Positions 23,943 through 35,034 of a stretch of 64,000 bases of DNA are shown piece after piece; the first letter of the stretch is position 1; every line of letters starts with the position of its first letter. The DNA is from Lichenibacterium ramalinae (GTDB taxonomy: Bacteria > Pseudomonadota > Alphaproteobacteria > Rhizobiales > Beijerinckiaceae). The DNA lies in NCBI RefSeq assembly GCF_004137085.1, contig NZ_QYBC01000025.1, positions 1-64,000 of the forward strand, written 5' to 3'. The notes beneath the pieces were generated by a model that was given only the letters and a program-made list of their open reading frames with translations, did not search any database and was not told the origin of the DNA. A program made the position numbers and the translations under genes.

Positions 23943-24950
23943 ATGAACAGGATCATCAACGATCCCGACGACGTCGTCGAGGACGCGCTCAAGGGTCTCA
24001 CGGCGGCGCATCCCGACCTCCTCGCCGGCACCGCCCATCCCCGCGTCATCCGGGTGGCCGGCGCCGGCGCCGTGGGGCGGGTCGGCGTCGTGACGGGCGG
24101 CGGTTCGGGCCACGAGCCGGCCTTCGTCGGCTATGTCGGGCCGGGCCTGCTCGACGCCGTCGCGATCGGCGAGGTCTTCGCCTCGCCGACGGCCCGCGCC
24201 TTCGAGGCGGCCTTCAAGGCCGCCGATGGCGGGCGCGGTGTCGCCTGCCTCTACGGCAATTACGCTGGCGACAACATGAACGTGAAGATGGCGGTCCGGC
24301 TCGCGGCGCGGGACGGGCTCGCGGTCAGGACGGTCGTGGCCAACGACGATGCCGCCTCGGCGCCCCCCGACGAGCGCGGCAAGCGCCGCGGGGTCGCGGG
24401 CGAGATCCTGATGTGGAAGACCGCGGCGGCGCTGGCGGCCGAAGGCGCCGACCTCGAAACCGTAATCGCGGTGGCGCAGAAGACCATCGACGCCACCCGC
24501 AGCGTCGGCATCGGCCTCTCGGCCTGCACCATCCCGGCCGCCGGCAAGCCGAACTTCAGCATCGCGGACGGCACCATGGAGGTCGGCATCGGCCATCACG
24601 GCGAGCCGGGTATCGCGGTCCGGCCGATCGCGCCGGCCCGGGCCATGGCGGCCACCATGATGGAGACGATCCTCGCCGATCTGCCCTTCGCCCGCGGCGA
24701 CGACGTCGCCGTGCTGGTGTCGGGCCTCGGCGCGACGCCGGTGATGGAACTCTACATCCTTTACGCTCATGTCGCCGAGATCCTGGCCGAGGCCGGGATC
24801 CGCGTGCGGCATCGGTTCGTAGGCAATTACTTCACCTCGCTCGAGATGATGGGCGCCTCGGTGACGCTCACCCGGCTCGACGCAGAACTCGACCGCCTGC
24901 TCGGCGCCAAGGCGCGCTCGATCGGCCTCACCGTGACGGGAGACGCCTGA
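23943..24950 (+). CDS. dhaK: dihydroxyacetone kinase-type DhaK subunit
   Basis: The 335-residue protein is the ketose-binding half of a Dak-type kinase. It has VTGGGSGHEPAFVGYVG (about 57-73), YGNYAGDNMN, and the substrate-binding His in VGIGHHGEPGIAVRP near residue 219, which forms a hemiaminal with the ketose. The nucleotide-binding half is the separate next gene, dhaL. In PTS-dependent systems a dhaM gene is also present; none was seen here, so ATP is the likely phosphoryl donor. Dak kinases can also use erythrulose, which suits an operon with an ABC importer and a polyol dehydrogenase. Confidence 0.9.
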   Translation: MNRIINDPDDVVEDALKGLTAAHPDLLAGTAHPRVIRVAGAGAVGRVGVVTGGGSGHEPAFVGYVGPGLLDAVAIGEVFASPTARAFEAAFKAADGGRGVACLYGNYAGDNMNVKMAVRLAARDGLAVRTVVANDDAASAPPDERGKRRGVAGEILMWKTAAALAAEGADLETVIAVAQKTIDATRSVGIGLSACTIPAAGKPNFSIADGTMEVGIGHHGEPGIAVRPIAPARAMAATMMETILADLPFARGDDVAVLVSGLGATPVMELYILYAHVAEILAEAGIRVRHRFVGNYFTSLEMMGASVTLTRLDAELDRLLGAKARSIGLTVTGDA

Positions 24951-25597
24951 TGTCGGACACGATCGATCTCGCGGCCGCCGGCCCGATCCTCCACGATATG
25001 ATCAAGGTCATCGTGGACAACGCGGCACTGCTCAACGATCTCGACGGCGCCGTCGGCGACGGCGACCATGGGGTCAACATGAGCAAGGGCTTCCGCCGCA
25101 CGGGGCAGAAGCTCGACGCCGCGCCCACCGGCCTCGGTGAAGGCTTCGGCGTCTTGGCCGAGACGCTTCTCGACGAGATCGGCGGCTCGATGGGGCCGCT
25201 CTATGGCAGCTTCTTCCTCGACATGTCGACGTTCCTTCGAGGCCGCACCACGCTCGATCGCGACGGCTTCGCCGCGATGTTGCGCGCCGGCGTCGCGGCG
25301 GTGGTCGACCTCGGCGAGGGTAGGCTCGGCGACAAGAGCCTCGTCGACGTGCTGGTGCCGGCGAGGGACGCCTTCGACGCCGCAGCGGGCCGGGGCGAAG
25401 ACTTCTCCGCCTGCCTCGGCTCGCTCGACGACGCCGCTGAACGGGGCTTCGCATCGACCCGCGACCTCGTGGCGAAGATCGGCAGAGCCAGCCGCCTCGG
25501 CGAGCGTTCGCGCGGCCACCTCGACGCAGGCGCGGCCTCCTGCCGAATGTTGCTTCATGCCCTGGCGGATGGATTGCGGAGACAGTTGGACGACTGA
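24950..25597 (+). CDS. dhaL: dihydroxyacetone kinase-type DhaL subunit
   Basis: A 215-residue Dak2-domain protein. It shows the Mg-nucleotide motif VGDGDHGVNMSKGF (about 36-49), the GGSMGPLYGSFFLDM segment, LGDKSLVDVLVPA and the closing GAASCRMLLHALADG, all typical of DhaL. It supplies the nucleotide site that phosphorylates the ketose held by DhaK. Its ATG overlaps the dhaK stop (TGATG), so the subunits are made together. It is the last gene of the operon; a strong hairpin follows 100 bp downstream. Confidence 0.9.
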   Translation: MSDTIDLAAAGPILHDMIKVIVDNAALLNDLDGAVGDGDHGVNMSKGFRRTGQKLDAAPTGLGEGFGVLAETLLDEIGGSMGPLYGSFFLDMSTFLRGRTTLDRDGFAAMLRAGVAAVVDLGEGRLGDKSLVDVLVPARDAFDAAAGRGEDFSACLGSLDDAAERGFASTRDLVAKIGRASRLGERSRGHLDAGAASCRMLLHALADGLRRQLDD

Positions 25598-25696
25598 GAA
25601 CCCAAGAAGCGATCGAATATCGCGGTTGTCTCTCAGAAGCCTGCCTGCAGCCAGTCGCCGGCTCGTGGCGCCGCCGTCGGTGATCCGTCGCTCCAT

Positions 25697-25732
25697 GGCC
25701 TGGCGCGCCGCGACAGCGTCGCGCGCCAGGCC
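25697..25732 (+). terminator. intrinsic-terminator-like hairpin after dhaL
   Basis: GGCCTGGCGCGC pairs with GCGCGCCAGGCC, with GAC/GTC closing an AGC loop further in, followed by TTTG. The stem is long and GC-rich but the T-run is short. It sits at the end of the polyol operon and before the convergent mce gene, so it could serve both strands. Confidence 0.6.
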
Positions 25733-25757
25733 TTTGTCGACCCGCACGAGAGAACCA

Positions 25758-25864
25758 CTAGAGCCGTCGCCGCTCGCCTTGGCTCGCGACTTCAGCTCTA
25801 GTGCCATGTTTTTGCGAGCATCTTCACGCGATCAGGTGACTCGACCTGATCGCGATCTGCTCTA
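25758..25864 (+). repeat. family A 107-bp palindromic repeat, copy 4
   Basis: Nearly identical to the copies at 18167 and 38793, with CTAG at the left end and CTAA at the right. It lies between the convergent dhaL and mce genes, 9 bp before the mce stop. Confidence 0.85.
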
Positions 25865-25872
25865 AGCGAAGC

Positions 25873-26279
25873 TCAGTCGAACACCTCCTCGAGTTCCACC
25901 AGCGTCCCGTGCAGGTCCTTCGGGTGGAGGAACAGCACCGGGTTGCCGTGGGCGCCGGTCTGCGGCTCGCCGGTGCCCAGCACGCGCAGGCCCTGGGCGA
26001 CGAGCCTGTCGCGCGCGGCGCGAAGGTCGGGGACCTCGAAGCAGACGTGGTGCATCCCGCCGGCCGGGTTGCGGGCGAGGAACCCCGCCACCGGCGAGGC
26101 CGGGCCGAGCGGCGCCATCAGTTCCACCTTGGCGTTGGGCAGCGCCACGAACACCACCGTCACGCCGTGCTCCGGCAGGTCCCGCGGGGGCGAGACGGTT
26201 GCGCCGAGCCCCTCGGCATAGGTCCGCGCCGCGGCGGCGAGGTCCGGCACCACGATGGCGACGTGGTTGAGCCGCCCGA

Positions 26280-26283
<4 letters not shown>
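25873..26283 (-). CDS. mce: methylmalonyl-CoA epimerase
   Basis: The 136-residue VOC-fold enzyme interconverts (S)- and (R)-methylmalonyl-CoA. It has [11 protein letters not shown] with the first metal His, [26 protein letters not shown] with the metal and catalytic His, [19 protein letters not shown] with the last metal Glu, all in the standard order. Its ATG overlaps the stop of mcmA by four bases. It supplies the (R)-isomer for the mutase within the propionyl-CoA to succinyl-CoA route, and it is the last gene of the five-gene operon. Confidence 0.93.
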
Positions 26284-28453
<2,170 letters not shown>

Positions 28454-28457
<4 letters not shown>

Positions 28458-29872
28458 GGCAGGGCTCCCTCGGGGCCGACGAGCTGGTCGTCGCGCAGGC
28501 ACGGCAGGGCGGCGGGCGCGCGGGGCGCGGCGCGCGGCATCGGGCGCAGCACGGCGGGCGGCGGCTCCGCGTCGAGCGGATAGGCGGTGGTGCCGACGAG
28601 GGTGCGGGCGCCGGAGGCGAAGTCGGCGATGCGCCGCCCCTGCGTCACGGCGAGCCGCAGCGCCCAGGAGCCGTCGGCCAGGGCCGCCGGCAGGCCGCCG
28701 GCCCGCTCGGTGGCGGCGAGAACGTCCCAGGCGGCCGCGCAGAGGCCCTCGGTCAAGGCTTCGAAGGCGCCCGCGCCGGCGGCGGGGTCGGCGACGCGGT
28801 CGAGCCCCGCCTCGTCGCGCAGCACGAGGGCGGTGTTGCGGGCGAGCCGGCGCGCGCCGGCCTCCGGCAGGCCCAGCGCCGCCGTGTGGGGCAGCACCGT
28901 GACGCCGTCCGCCCCGCCCAGCATGGCGCCGGCGACGGCGAGGGCGTTGCGCAGCAGGTTGGTGGGCGGGTCGCGCCGCGCCAGCATGCGCCAGGACGTC
29001 TCGGCCTGGAGGCGGATCGGCGCGGGATCGAGCCCGCAATCCGCCTCGACCCGGGCCCAGAGCCGGCGCAGCGCACGGAACTTGGCGATCGTGAGGATCT
29101 TGTCGGCGTCGGCCGGGAGCAGGAAGGACAGGCTGCGCCGGGCCGCGTCGAGCGGCGTGCCGGCGGCCTCCAGCAGGCGCAGGTAGGCGAGGCCGGTGCC
29201 CAGCACGGCGGCGAGCTCCTGCGCCTCGGAGGCGCCGGCCTCGTGGTGGGGCCGGCCATCGGCCAGCAGGAGCGGCCCCGCGAGGCCGCGGCCGCGCACC
29301 GCCGCCACGACCTCGGCGACGAGGCCGGACAGGACCCGCCAGGGCTCCGGGGCCTCGCCGGTGCGCGCCATGGCGCCCAGGGGATCGATGCCGGCGTCGA
29401 GGTCGAGCGCGGCGGCGTCGACGCGGCGGGCATCCGCCAGTTCGAGCAGCGCCCGCACGGCTTCGAGCCCGCCGTAGGGCGCGGGTTCGAGCCGCAGCGG
29501 CAGGTGCGCGATGGCGACGCCCTCCAGCGCCGGCGCCAGCGCGGCGGGCTCGAGCCCGAAGCCCCGGGCCGTGCCGGCCCCGGCGAAGACCAGCACGAGG
29601 GCGTCGGCGCCGTTCTCGACGTCGTCGAGGGGCGAAACCTCGTCGGCGTCGAGCCGCGCCGCCACCGTGCAGGGCGGCCTCGCGCCGGACGGCCCGGGGG
29701 CGGCGGCGGGCGGGTAGAGCGGCGCGACCGGGATGCCGTCGAGGGTCCGGCCGACGAGGCGCTCGGCCGCGTCCTCGCCCTTGAGCACCTTGGCGACGGC
29801 GGCGCGCCACGCGGCCTCGCCTGCAGGGTCGGGAAAGGCGTGGTTGGGAGAAGCGGGGTCGGGCGCGGTCAT
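28454..29872 (-). CDS. mcmB: methylmalonyl-CoA mutase, small non-catalytic subunit
   Basis: A 472-residue protein with the mutase barrel but without active-site and cobalamin residues, as in MutA-type partners that dimerise with McmA. Recognisable segments are [19 protein letters not shown] (N-terminal arm), [46 protein letters not shown] and [15 protein letters not shown]. It is clearly shorter than the roughly 640-residue actinobacterial MutA and lacks the degenerate B12 domain at its C-terminus. The composition is very Ala-rich. It is 10 bp from pccA and overlaps mcmA, so subunit levels are coupled. Confidence 0.88.
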
Positions 29873-29882
29873 GCGGGCTCCC

Positions 29883-31895
29883 TCACGCGAATTCGAGGAT
29901 CACGGCTTCGAAGCCGAGGCTGTCGCCGGGTTTGACGAGGATCTTCGCCACCGTGCCGTCGCGCTCGGCCTTGAGCACGTTCTCCATCTTCATGGCCTCA
30001 ACCACCGCCAGCGACTCGCCCGTCTTGACGGCCTGGCCTTCGCCCACCAGCACCTCGCGCAGGAGGCCCGGCATGGGACACAGCACCTGCTTGCCGGAGC
30101 CGCCCGCCACCTTCTCGGGCATCAGCCGGGCGAGTTCCGCCTCGCGCATCGTGTAGACGCGGGCGTCCGCGAAGGCGCCGGCATGGGACAGGAGGGCGCC
30201 GTTCGGCACCGGCACCACGCCGACCGCGATGCGCTCGCCCGCCACCGTGCCGTGCCACACGGGTTCGCCCGGCCGCCACGCGCCCTCGACCGCCACCGGC
30301 CCGCCGCCCTCGACGTGCAGGGTCCAGCGGTCGCCGCCCCCCTCGCCGCTCTCGATTGTGAAGACGATGTCGCGCCCCCCGATCGCCACGGTGCGGCGGC
30401 GCTCGAAGACCACGGGGCGCGCCACCGGCATCTGGCCCGAGATGCGCCGCTTGCGGTCGTTGAGCTTGGCGTCCACCGCCGCCGCCACGGCGGCGAGCCG
30501 CAGCGCCACGGCGCCGGTGGGGACGGGGTTGACGAACTCGGCCCCGAACTCCTCGGCGATGAAGCCCGTCGACAGCCGGGCCTCCTTCCAGCGCGGATGC
30601 GCCATGAGGGCGGACAGGAAGGGGATGTTGTGGCGGATGCCCTGGATGGCGAAACTGTCGAGCGCGTGGGACTGAGCCGCCACGGCCTCGTCGCGCGTCG
30701 GCGCGTGGGTGACGAGCTTGGCGATCATGGGATCGTAGAAGATCGAGATGGCGCCGCCCTCGCCCACCCCCGTGTCGACCCGCACCGTGGCGCCGTCCCG
30801 GGTGCCGGTGGCGGGCGGCCGGTAGGTGGTGAGGCGGCCCGTCGAGGGCAGGAAGCCGCGCGTCGGGTCCTCGGCGTAGATCCGGGCCTCCACGGCCCAG
30901 CCCCGCATCCGCACGTCCTCCTGGCGGATCGCCAGGGGCTCGCCGGCGGCGATGCGGATCATCTGCTCGACGATGTCGATGCCGGTGACGAGTTCGGTCA
31001 CGGGATGCTCGACCTGCAGCCGCGTGTTCATCTCGAGGAAGAAGAAGCTCTTGTCCTGCCCCGCCACGAACTCGACCGTGCCGGCGGAATCGTAGTCGAC
31101 CGCCCTGGCGAGGGCCACGGCCTGGGCCCCCATCAGCGCCCGGGTCTCGGGGTCGAGCAGGGGCGAGGGCGCCTCCTCCAGGACCTTCTGGTTGCGGCGC
31201 TGGATCGAGCATTCGCGCTCGCCGAGGTGGATGACGTTGCCGTGCCGGTCGCCCAGCACCTGGATCTCGATGTGGCGCGGGTTCTCGATGAACTTCTCGA
31301 TGAAGACCCGGTCGTCGCCGAAGGAGGCGGCGGCTTCCGACGTGGCGCGGGCGAAGCCGTCCGCCACCTCCGACGACGCGTGGGCGATCCGCATGCCCTT
31401 GCCGCCGCCCCCGGCGCTGGCCTTGATCATCACGGGATAGCCGATGGCCTCGGCGATGGCGACGGCGTGGGCGGCGTCGCGGACCACGTCGAGGTTGCCC
31501 GGCACGGTGGAAACGCCGGCGGCGCGGGCGAAGCGCTTCGACGCGATCTTGTCGCCCATGGCGGCGATGGCGTGCGGGTTGGGGCCGATGAACGCGATGC
31601 CGGCGGCGCGCAGCGCTTCGGCGAAGGCTTCGCGCTCGCTGAGGAAGCCGTAGCCCGGGTGGACGGCCTCGGCCCGGGTCGCCCGGCAGGCCTCCACGAT
31701 GGCGTCGATCACGAGGTAGGATTGCGCCGCCGGGCTCGGCCCGATGGCGACGGCCTCGTCGGCCATCTCGACGTGCAGCGCATCCCGGTCCGCCTCCGAA
31801 TGGACCGCCACGGTGGCGATGCCCATCGCCCGCGCCGTGCGGATGATGCGGCAGGCGATCTCGCCCCGGTTGGCGATGAGGATCTTCTTGAACAT
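29883..31895 (-). CDS. pccA: propionyl-CoA carboxylase alpha subunit (biotin carboxylase plus BCCP)
   Basis: The 670-residue protein contains the biotin carboxylase module (FKKILIANRGEIACRII, ATP-grasp loop KASAGGGGKGMRIAH, FIEKFIENPRHIEIQ, FLEMNTRLQVEHPVTE) over residues 1-450. A BT-type linker domain follows, then a C-terminal biotinyl domain with VVEAMKMENVLKAE, whose biotinylated Lys is about residue 636. It carboxylates biotin with ATP and bicarbonate and passes the group to PccB. It is 19 bp after pccB in the operon. Methylcrotonyl-CoA carboxylase is the main alternative, but the flanking mutase and epimerase genes fix the role. Confidence 0.95.
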   Translation of the reverse strand: MFKKILIANRGEIACRIIRTARAMGIATVAVHSEADRDALHVEMADEAVAIGPSPAAQSYLVIDAIVEACRATRAEAVHPGYGFLSEREAFAEALRAAGIAFIGPNPHAIAAMGDKIASKRFARAAGVSTVPGNLDVVRDAAHAVAIAEAIGYPVMIKASAGGGGKGMRIAHASSEVADGFARATSEAAASFGDDRVFIEKFIENPRHIEIQVLGDRHGNVIHLGERECSIQRRNQKVLEEAPSPLLDPETRALMGAQAVALARAVDYDSAGTVEFVAGQDKSFFFLEMNTRLQVEHPVTELVTGIDIVEQMIRIAAGEPLAIRQEDVRMRGWAVEARIYAEDPTRGFLPSTGRLTTYRPPATGTRDGATVRVDTGVGEGGAISIFYDPMIAKLVTHAPTRDEAVAAQSHALDSFAIQGIRHNIPFLSALMAHPRWKEARLSTGFIAEEFGAEFVNPVPTGAVALRLAAVAAAVDAKLNDRKRRISGQMPVARPVVFERRRTVAIGGRDIVFTIESGEGGGDRWTLHVEGGGPVAVEGAWRPGEPVWHGTVAGERIAVGVVPVPNGALLSHAGAFADARVYTMREAELARLMPEKVAGGSGKQVLCPMPGLLREVLVGEGQAVKTGESLAVVEAMKMENVLKAERDGTVAKILVKPGDSLGFEAVILEFA

Positions 31896-31914
31896 GGGCG
31901 CGGATCCGTCGTCG

Positions 31915-33447
31915 TCACAGGGGGATGTTGTCGTGCTTGCGCCAGGGCTTCTCGGCCGCCTTCGATCGCAGCATGGCGAAGGCCCGGGCGACGCGCCGGC
32001 GCGTCGAGCGCGGGCGGATCACCTCGTCGATGTAGCCGCGCTCGGCCGCCACGAAGGGCGACAGGAACCGCTCCTCGTAGTCCCGCGTGCGCCCGGCGAT
32101 CTTGCCCGGATCGCCGATGTCCTGGCGGAAGATGATCTCGACCGCGCCCTTGGCGCCCATCACGGCGATCTGGGCGGTGGGCCAGGCGTAGTTCACGTCG
32201 GCGCCGACGTGTTTCGACGCCATCACGTCGTAGGCGCCGCCGAAGGCCTTGCGGGTGATCACCGTCACCATCGGCACCGTCGCCTGCGAATAGGCGAAGA
32301 GCAGCTTCGCCCCGTGCTTGATGAGCCCGCCGTATTCCTGCGCGGTGCCGGGCAGGAAGCCCGGCACGTCGACGATGGTGAGGATGGGGATCTCGAAGCT
32401 GTCGCAGAAGCGCACGAAGCGGGCGGCCTTGCGCGAAGCGTCGCTGTCGAGCACGCCCGCCAGCACCAGGGGCTGGTTCGCCACCACGCCGACCGTGCGG
32501 CCGCCGATGCGGGCGAAGCCCGTCACGATGTTGCGGGCGAAGGCGCCCTGGATCTCGAACAGGTCGCCCTCGTCGACGACCTTCGCCACCAGCTCCTTGA
32601 TGTCGTAGGGCGTGTTGGGGTTCTCGGGCACCAAGGTGTCGAGCGCGTCCTCGCGCCGCTCGACATCGTCGAAGGAGGGCCATTCGGGGACGCCCGCCCG
32701 GTTGTTGGCGGGCAGGAAGTCGACGAGCCGCCGCACCTGCAGCAGCGCCTCGACGTCGTCGTCGAAGGCCATGTCGGCGATGGAGCTCCGGGTGGTGTGC
32801 ACCCGGGCGCCGCCGAGGTCCTCGGCCGAGACGCTCTCGTTGGTGACGGTCTTCACGACGTCCGGGCCGGTCACGAACATGTAGCTGGTGTCCCGCACCA
32901 TGACGATGAAGTCCGTCATGGCGGGGGAATACACGTCGCCGCCCGCGCAGGGGCCCATGATGACGGAGATCTGCGGGATGACGCCGGACGCCTCGGCGTT
33001 GCGGCGGAACACCTCGCCGTAGCCGCCCAGCGCCGCCACCCCCTCCTGGATGCGGGCGCCGCCGGCATCGAACAGGCCGATGATGGGGGCCCGGATCTTC
33101 ATGGCGAGATCCTGCACCTTGGTGATCTTGCCGGCATGCGTCTCGCTGAGCGAGCCGCCGAAGACCGTGAAGTCCTTCGAGAAGACCACGACGGCGCGGC
33201 CGTTGACGGTGCCCCAGCCCGTCACGACCCCGTCGCCCGGGATCCTGGTCTTCTCCATGCCGAAGTCGACCGACCGGTGCTCGACGAAGGTGTCGTATTC
33301 CTCGAAGGAGCCGGGGTCGAGCAGCAGTTCGATGCGCTCGCGCGCCGTCAGCTTGCCCTTGGCGTGCTGCGCCGCCACGCGCCGCTCGCCCCCGCCCGCC
33401 GCCGCCTCGGCGCGCCGCCGATCCAGGTCGACCAGAACATGTCGCAT
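31915..33447 (-). CDS. pccB: propionyl-CoA carboxylase beta subunit (carboxyltransferase)
   Basis: The 510-residue carboxyltransferase makes methylmalonyl-CoA from propionyl-CoA. It begins [20 protein letters not shown] and [23 protein letters not shown], and has [44 protein letters not shown] and [14 protein letters not shown]. These form the two crotonase-like halves with the oxyanion glycines. ATG 33447 is chosen over further upstream starts because conserved sequence begins there. It is the first gene of the operon, divergent from pccR, with the TTGCAAA pair in the 128-bp gap. Confidence 0.95.
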   Translation of the reverse strand: MRHVLVDLDRRRAEAAAGGGERRVAAQHAKGKLTARERIELLLDPGSFEEYDTFVEHRSVDFGMEKTRIPGDGVVTGWGTVNGRAVVVFSKDFTVFGGSLSETHAGKITKVQDLAMKIRAPIIGLFDAGGARIQEGVAALGGYGEVFRRNAEASGVIPQISVIMGPCAGGDVYSPAMTDFIVMVRDTSYMFVTGPDVVKTVTNESVSAEDLGGARVHTTRSSIADMAFDDDVEALLQVRRLVDFLPANNRAGVPEWPSFDDVERREDALDTLVPENPNTPYDIKELVAKVVDEGDLFEIQGAFARNIVTGFARIGGRTVGVVANQPLVLAGVLDSDASRKAARFVRFCDSFEIPILTIVDVPGFLPGTAQEYGGLIKHGAKLLFAYSQATVPMVTVITRKAFGGAYDVMASKHVGADVNYAWPTAQIAVMGAKGAVEIIFRQDIGDPGKIAGRTRDYEERFLSPFVAAERGYIDEVIRPRSTRRRVARAFAMLRSKAAEKPWRKHDNIPL

Positions 33448-33521
33448 GCGAGACTCTCGGTGGAGGGGCGCGCCGGCCGGGCGCGTCCCGTTGTGCGTCC
33501 AATGGGACCGACCGGCGTGGC

Positions 33522-33551
33522 GTTGCAAAGGCTTTCGCGCTAACTTGCAAA
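33522..33551. promoter_or_regulatory. candidate PccR operator: two direct TTGCAAA boxes
   Basis: GTTGCAAA (33522-33529) and CTTGCAAA (33544-33551) are direct repeats separated by 14 bases, in the gap between divergent pccB and pccR. PccR of Rhodobacter sphaeroides is known to use TTTGCAAA-N4-TTTGCAAA. Here the spacing is about one helical turn longer, which keeps both boxes on the same DNA face. The second box ends 25 bp before the pccR start, where binding could also cause autoregulation. Confidence 0.6.
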
Positions 33552-33575
33552 TCTGTTAACGACGCGGATCCACAA

Positions 33576-35006
33576 ATGAAGCGTAAGATCTTCGTCGGGA
33601 GCCTCATCCGCGAACGCCGCGAGGCCGCCGGCATCAGCCAGGCCGACCTGGCGCGGCGCCTCGGCATCTCGCCGAGCTACCTGAACCAGATCGAGGGCAA
33701 CCAGCGCGCCCTGACGGCGGTGCTGCTCGTGGACGTGGCGCGGGCGCTGCGCATCGAGGTCGCCGAACTCTCGGACGACGGGGCCGAACGGCTGGCGGCG
33801 CACCTGCGCGAGATGCTGGCCGATCCCCTGTTCTCCGGGCTGGCGGTGGGGCCGCGCGAACTGCGAACCCTCGCCGTGTCGGCCCCCAAGCTCGGCCGCG
33901 CCATCCTCGACCTCCACGCCGTCTACCGCAGGACGGAGGAGAAGCTGCGCGACCTCGACGCCGTGATCGACGGCGGGCGCTCCGACGGGTCGGCGCACCT
34001 CCCCTTCCCGTTCGACGAGGTCCGGGACTATTTCCACGACGTCGGCAACTACATCGACGCGCTCGACCGCAGCGCCGAGGCGCTGGCCGCCTCGCTCTGG
34101 GGCGAGGCGGGCGTGTCCTACGACGGCCTCGTCGGCTACCTCGCCACGGACCTGCGCACCCGCGTGTCGACCGTCGGGGTCGCCGACGCGGGGGGTGACC
34201 GCAGCCGCTTCGACCCCGTCGAGCGGCACCTGCGGCTCAGCCGGGGCGAGAGCCTGCCGTCCCGCAAGTTCCTGCTCGCCTGCCACATCGCCGCCGAAAC
34301 GCAGGGCGACATCATCGAGCGCGAGATCGCCTCGGCGCCCTTCCGCACCGAGGCCGCACGGGCCGTCGCCCGCCTGGCGCTCGAGAACTTCTTCGCCGGC
34401 GCGCTGCTGATGCCCTACCGCCGCTTCCGCGAGGAGGCCGCGCGCCAGCGCCACGACGTGGAGGTCCTGTCCGACACGTTCGGCGTCAGCGTCGAGCAGG
34501 TATGCCACCGGCTTTCGACGCTGCAGCGGCCGGCGCACGAGGGCGTGCCGTTCTACTTCCTGCGGATCGACCGGGCCGGCAACATCACCAAGCGCCACAG
34601 CGCGACCCGGCTGCAGTTCGCCCGCACCGGCGGGGCCTGCCCGCTGTGGAACGTGCACGAGGCCTTCGAACGGCCCGGCCACTTCCTGGTGCAGGTCGTC
34701 GAGATGCCGGACGGGGTGCGCTACCTGTCGGTCGCCCACGCCATCACCAAGGCCGGCGGCGCCTTCGGCGCCATGCGGCGGCACTATGCCGTGGGGTTCG
34801 GCTGCGAACTGACCCATGCGGGCGCGCTGGTCTACGCCGACGGCATCGACCAGCGCGCCCCCGCCGAGGTGGCGCTGATCGGCACCAACTGCCGGCTCTG
34901 CGAGCGCGCCGATTGCCACCAGCGCGCGGTGCCGCCCTACGACGGCACCATCGGCGTTCCCTCCGGCCGGCGCGGCGTCCTGCCCTACGGCATGGTGCGG
35001 CGCTGA
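33576..35006 (+). CDS. pccR: short-chain fatty acyl-CoA regulator, ScfR/PccR type
   Basis: This 476-residue protein has an N-terminal XRE helix-turn-helix (ISQADLARRLGISPSYLNQIEGNQRALT, about residues 19-46). A central IrrE-like segment follows (LALENFFAGALLMPYRRFREEA, then DVEVLSDTFGVSVEQVCHRLSTL). The C-terminal DUF2083 acyl-CoA-sensing region contains cysteines in LIGTNCRLCERADCHQRA. This is the ScfR arrangement, whose members sense short acyl-CoA esters; PccR controls propionyl-CoA assimilation. The divergent position opposite pccB and the TTGCAAA boxes support that job here. It is convergent with serA. Confidence 0.88.
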   Translation: MKRKIFVGSLIRERREAAGISQADLARRLGISPSYLNQIEGNQRALTAVLLVDVARALRIEVAELSDDGAERLAAHLREMLADPLFSGLAVGPRELRTLAVSAPKLGRAILDLHAVYRRTEEKLRDLDAVIDGGRSDGSAHLPFPFDEVRDYFHDVGNYIDALDRSAEALAASLWGEAGVSYDGLVGYLATDLRTRVSTVGVADAGGDRSRFDPVERHLRLSRGESLPSRKFLLACHIAAETQGDIIEREIASAPFRTEAARAVARLALENFFAGALLMPYRRFREEAARQRHDVEVLSDTFGVSVEQVCHRLSTLQRPAHEGVPFYFLRIDRAGNITKRHSATRLQFARTGGACPLWNVHEAFERPGHFLVQVVEMPDGVRYLSVAHAITKAGGAFGAMRRHYAVGFGCELTHAGALVYADGIDQRAPAEVALIGTNCRLCERADCHQRAVPPYDGTIGVPSGRRGVLPYGMVRR

Positions 35007-35034
35007 GCCGGGTACGGGCCACCGGCTCCCCGCC

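Noticed and set aside
22313-25597. Open frame of more than 1000 codons across the DeoR, SDR and DhaK genes
   Set aside because: It is an Arg/Gly/Pro-rich shadow frame; its final part is simply the dhaL gene in frame. The other genes have clear family motifs in their own frames.
23943-25597. PTS-dependent dihydroxyacetone kinase
   Set aside because: No DhaM or other PTS component was seen nearby; an ATP-dependent split kinase fits better.
29733-32135. Long plus-strand frames over pccA and pccB
   Set aside because: They are antisense shadows rich in His, Arg and Asp. The minus strand carries unambiguous biotin carboxylase and carboxyltransferase motifs.
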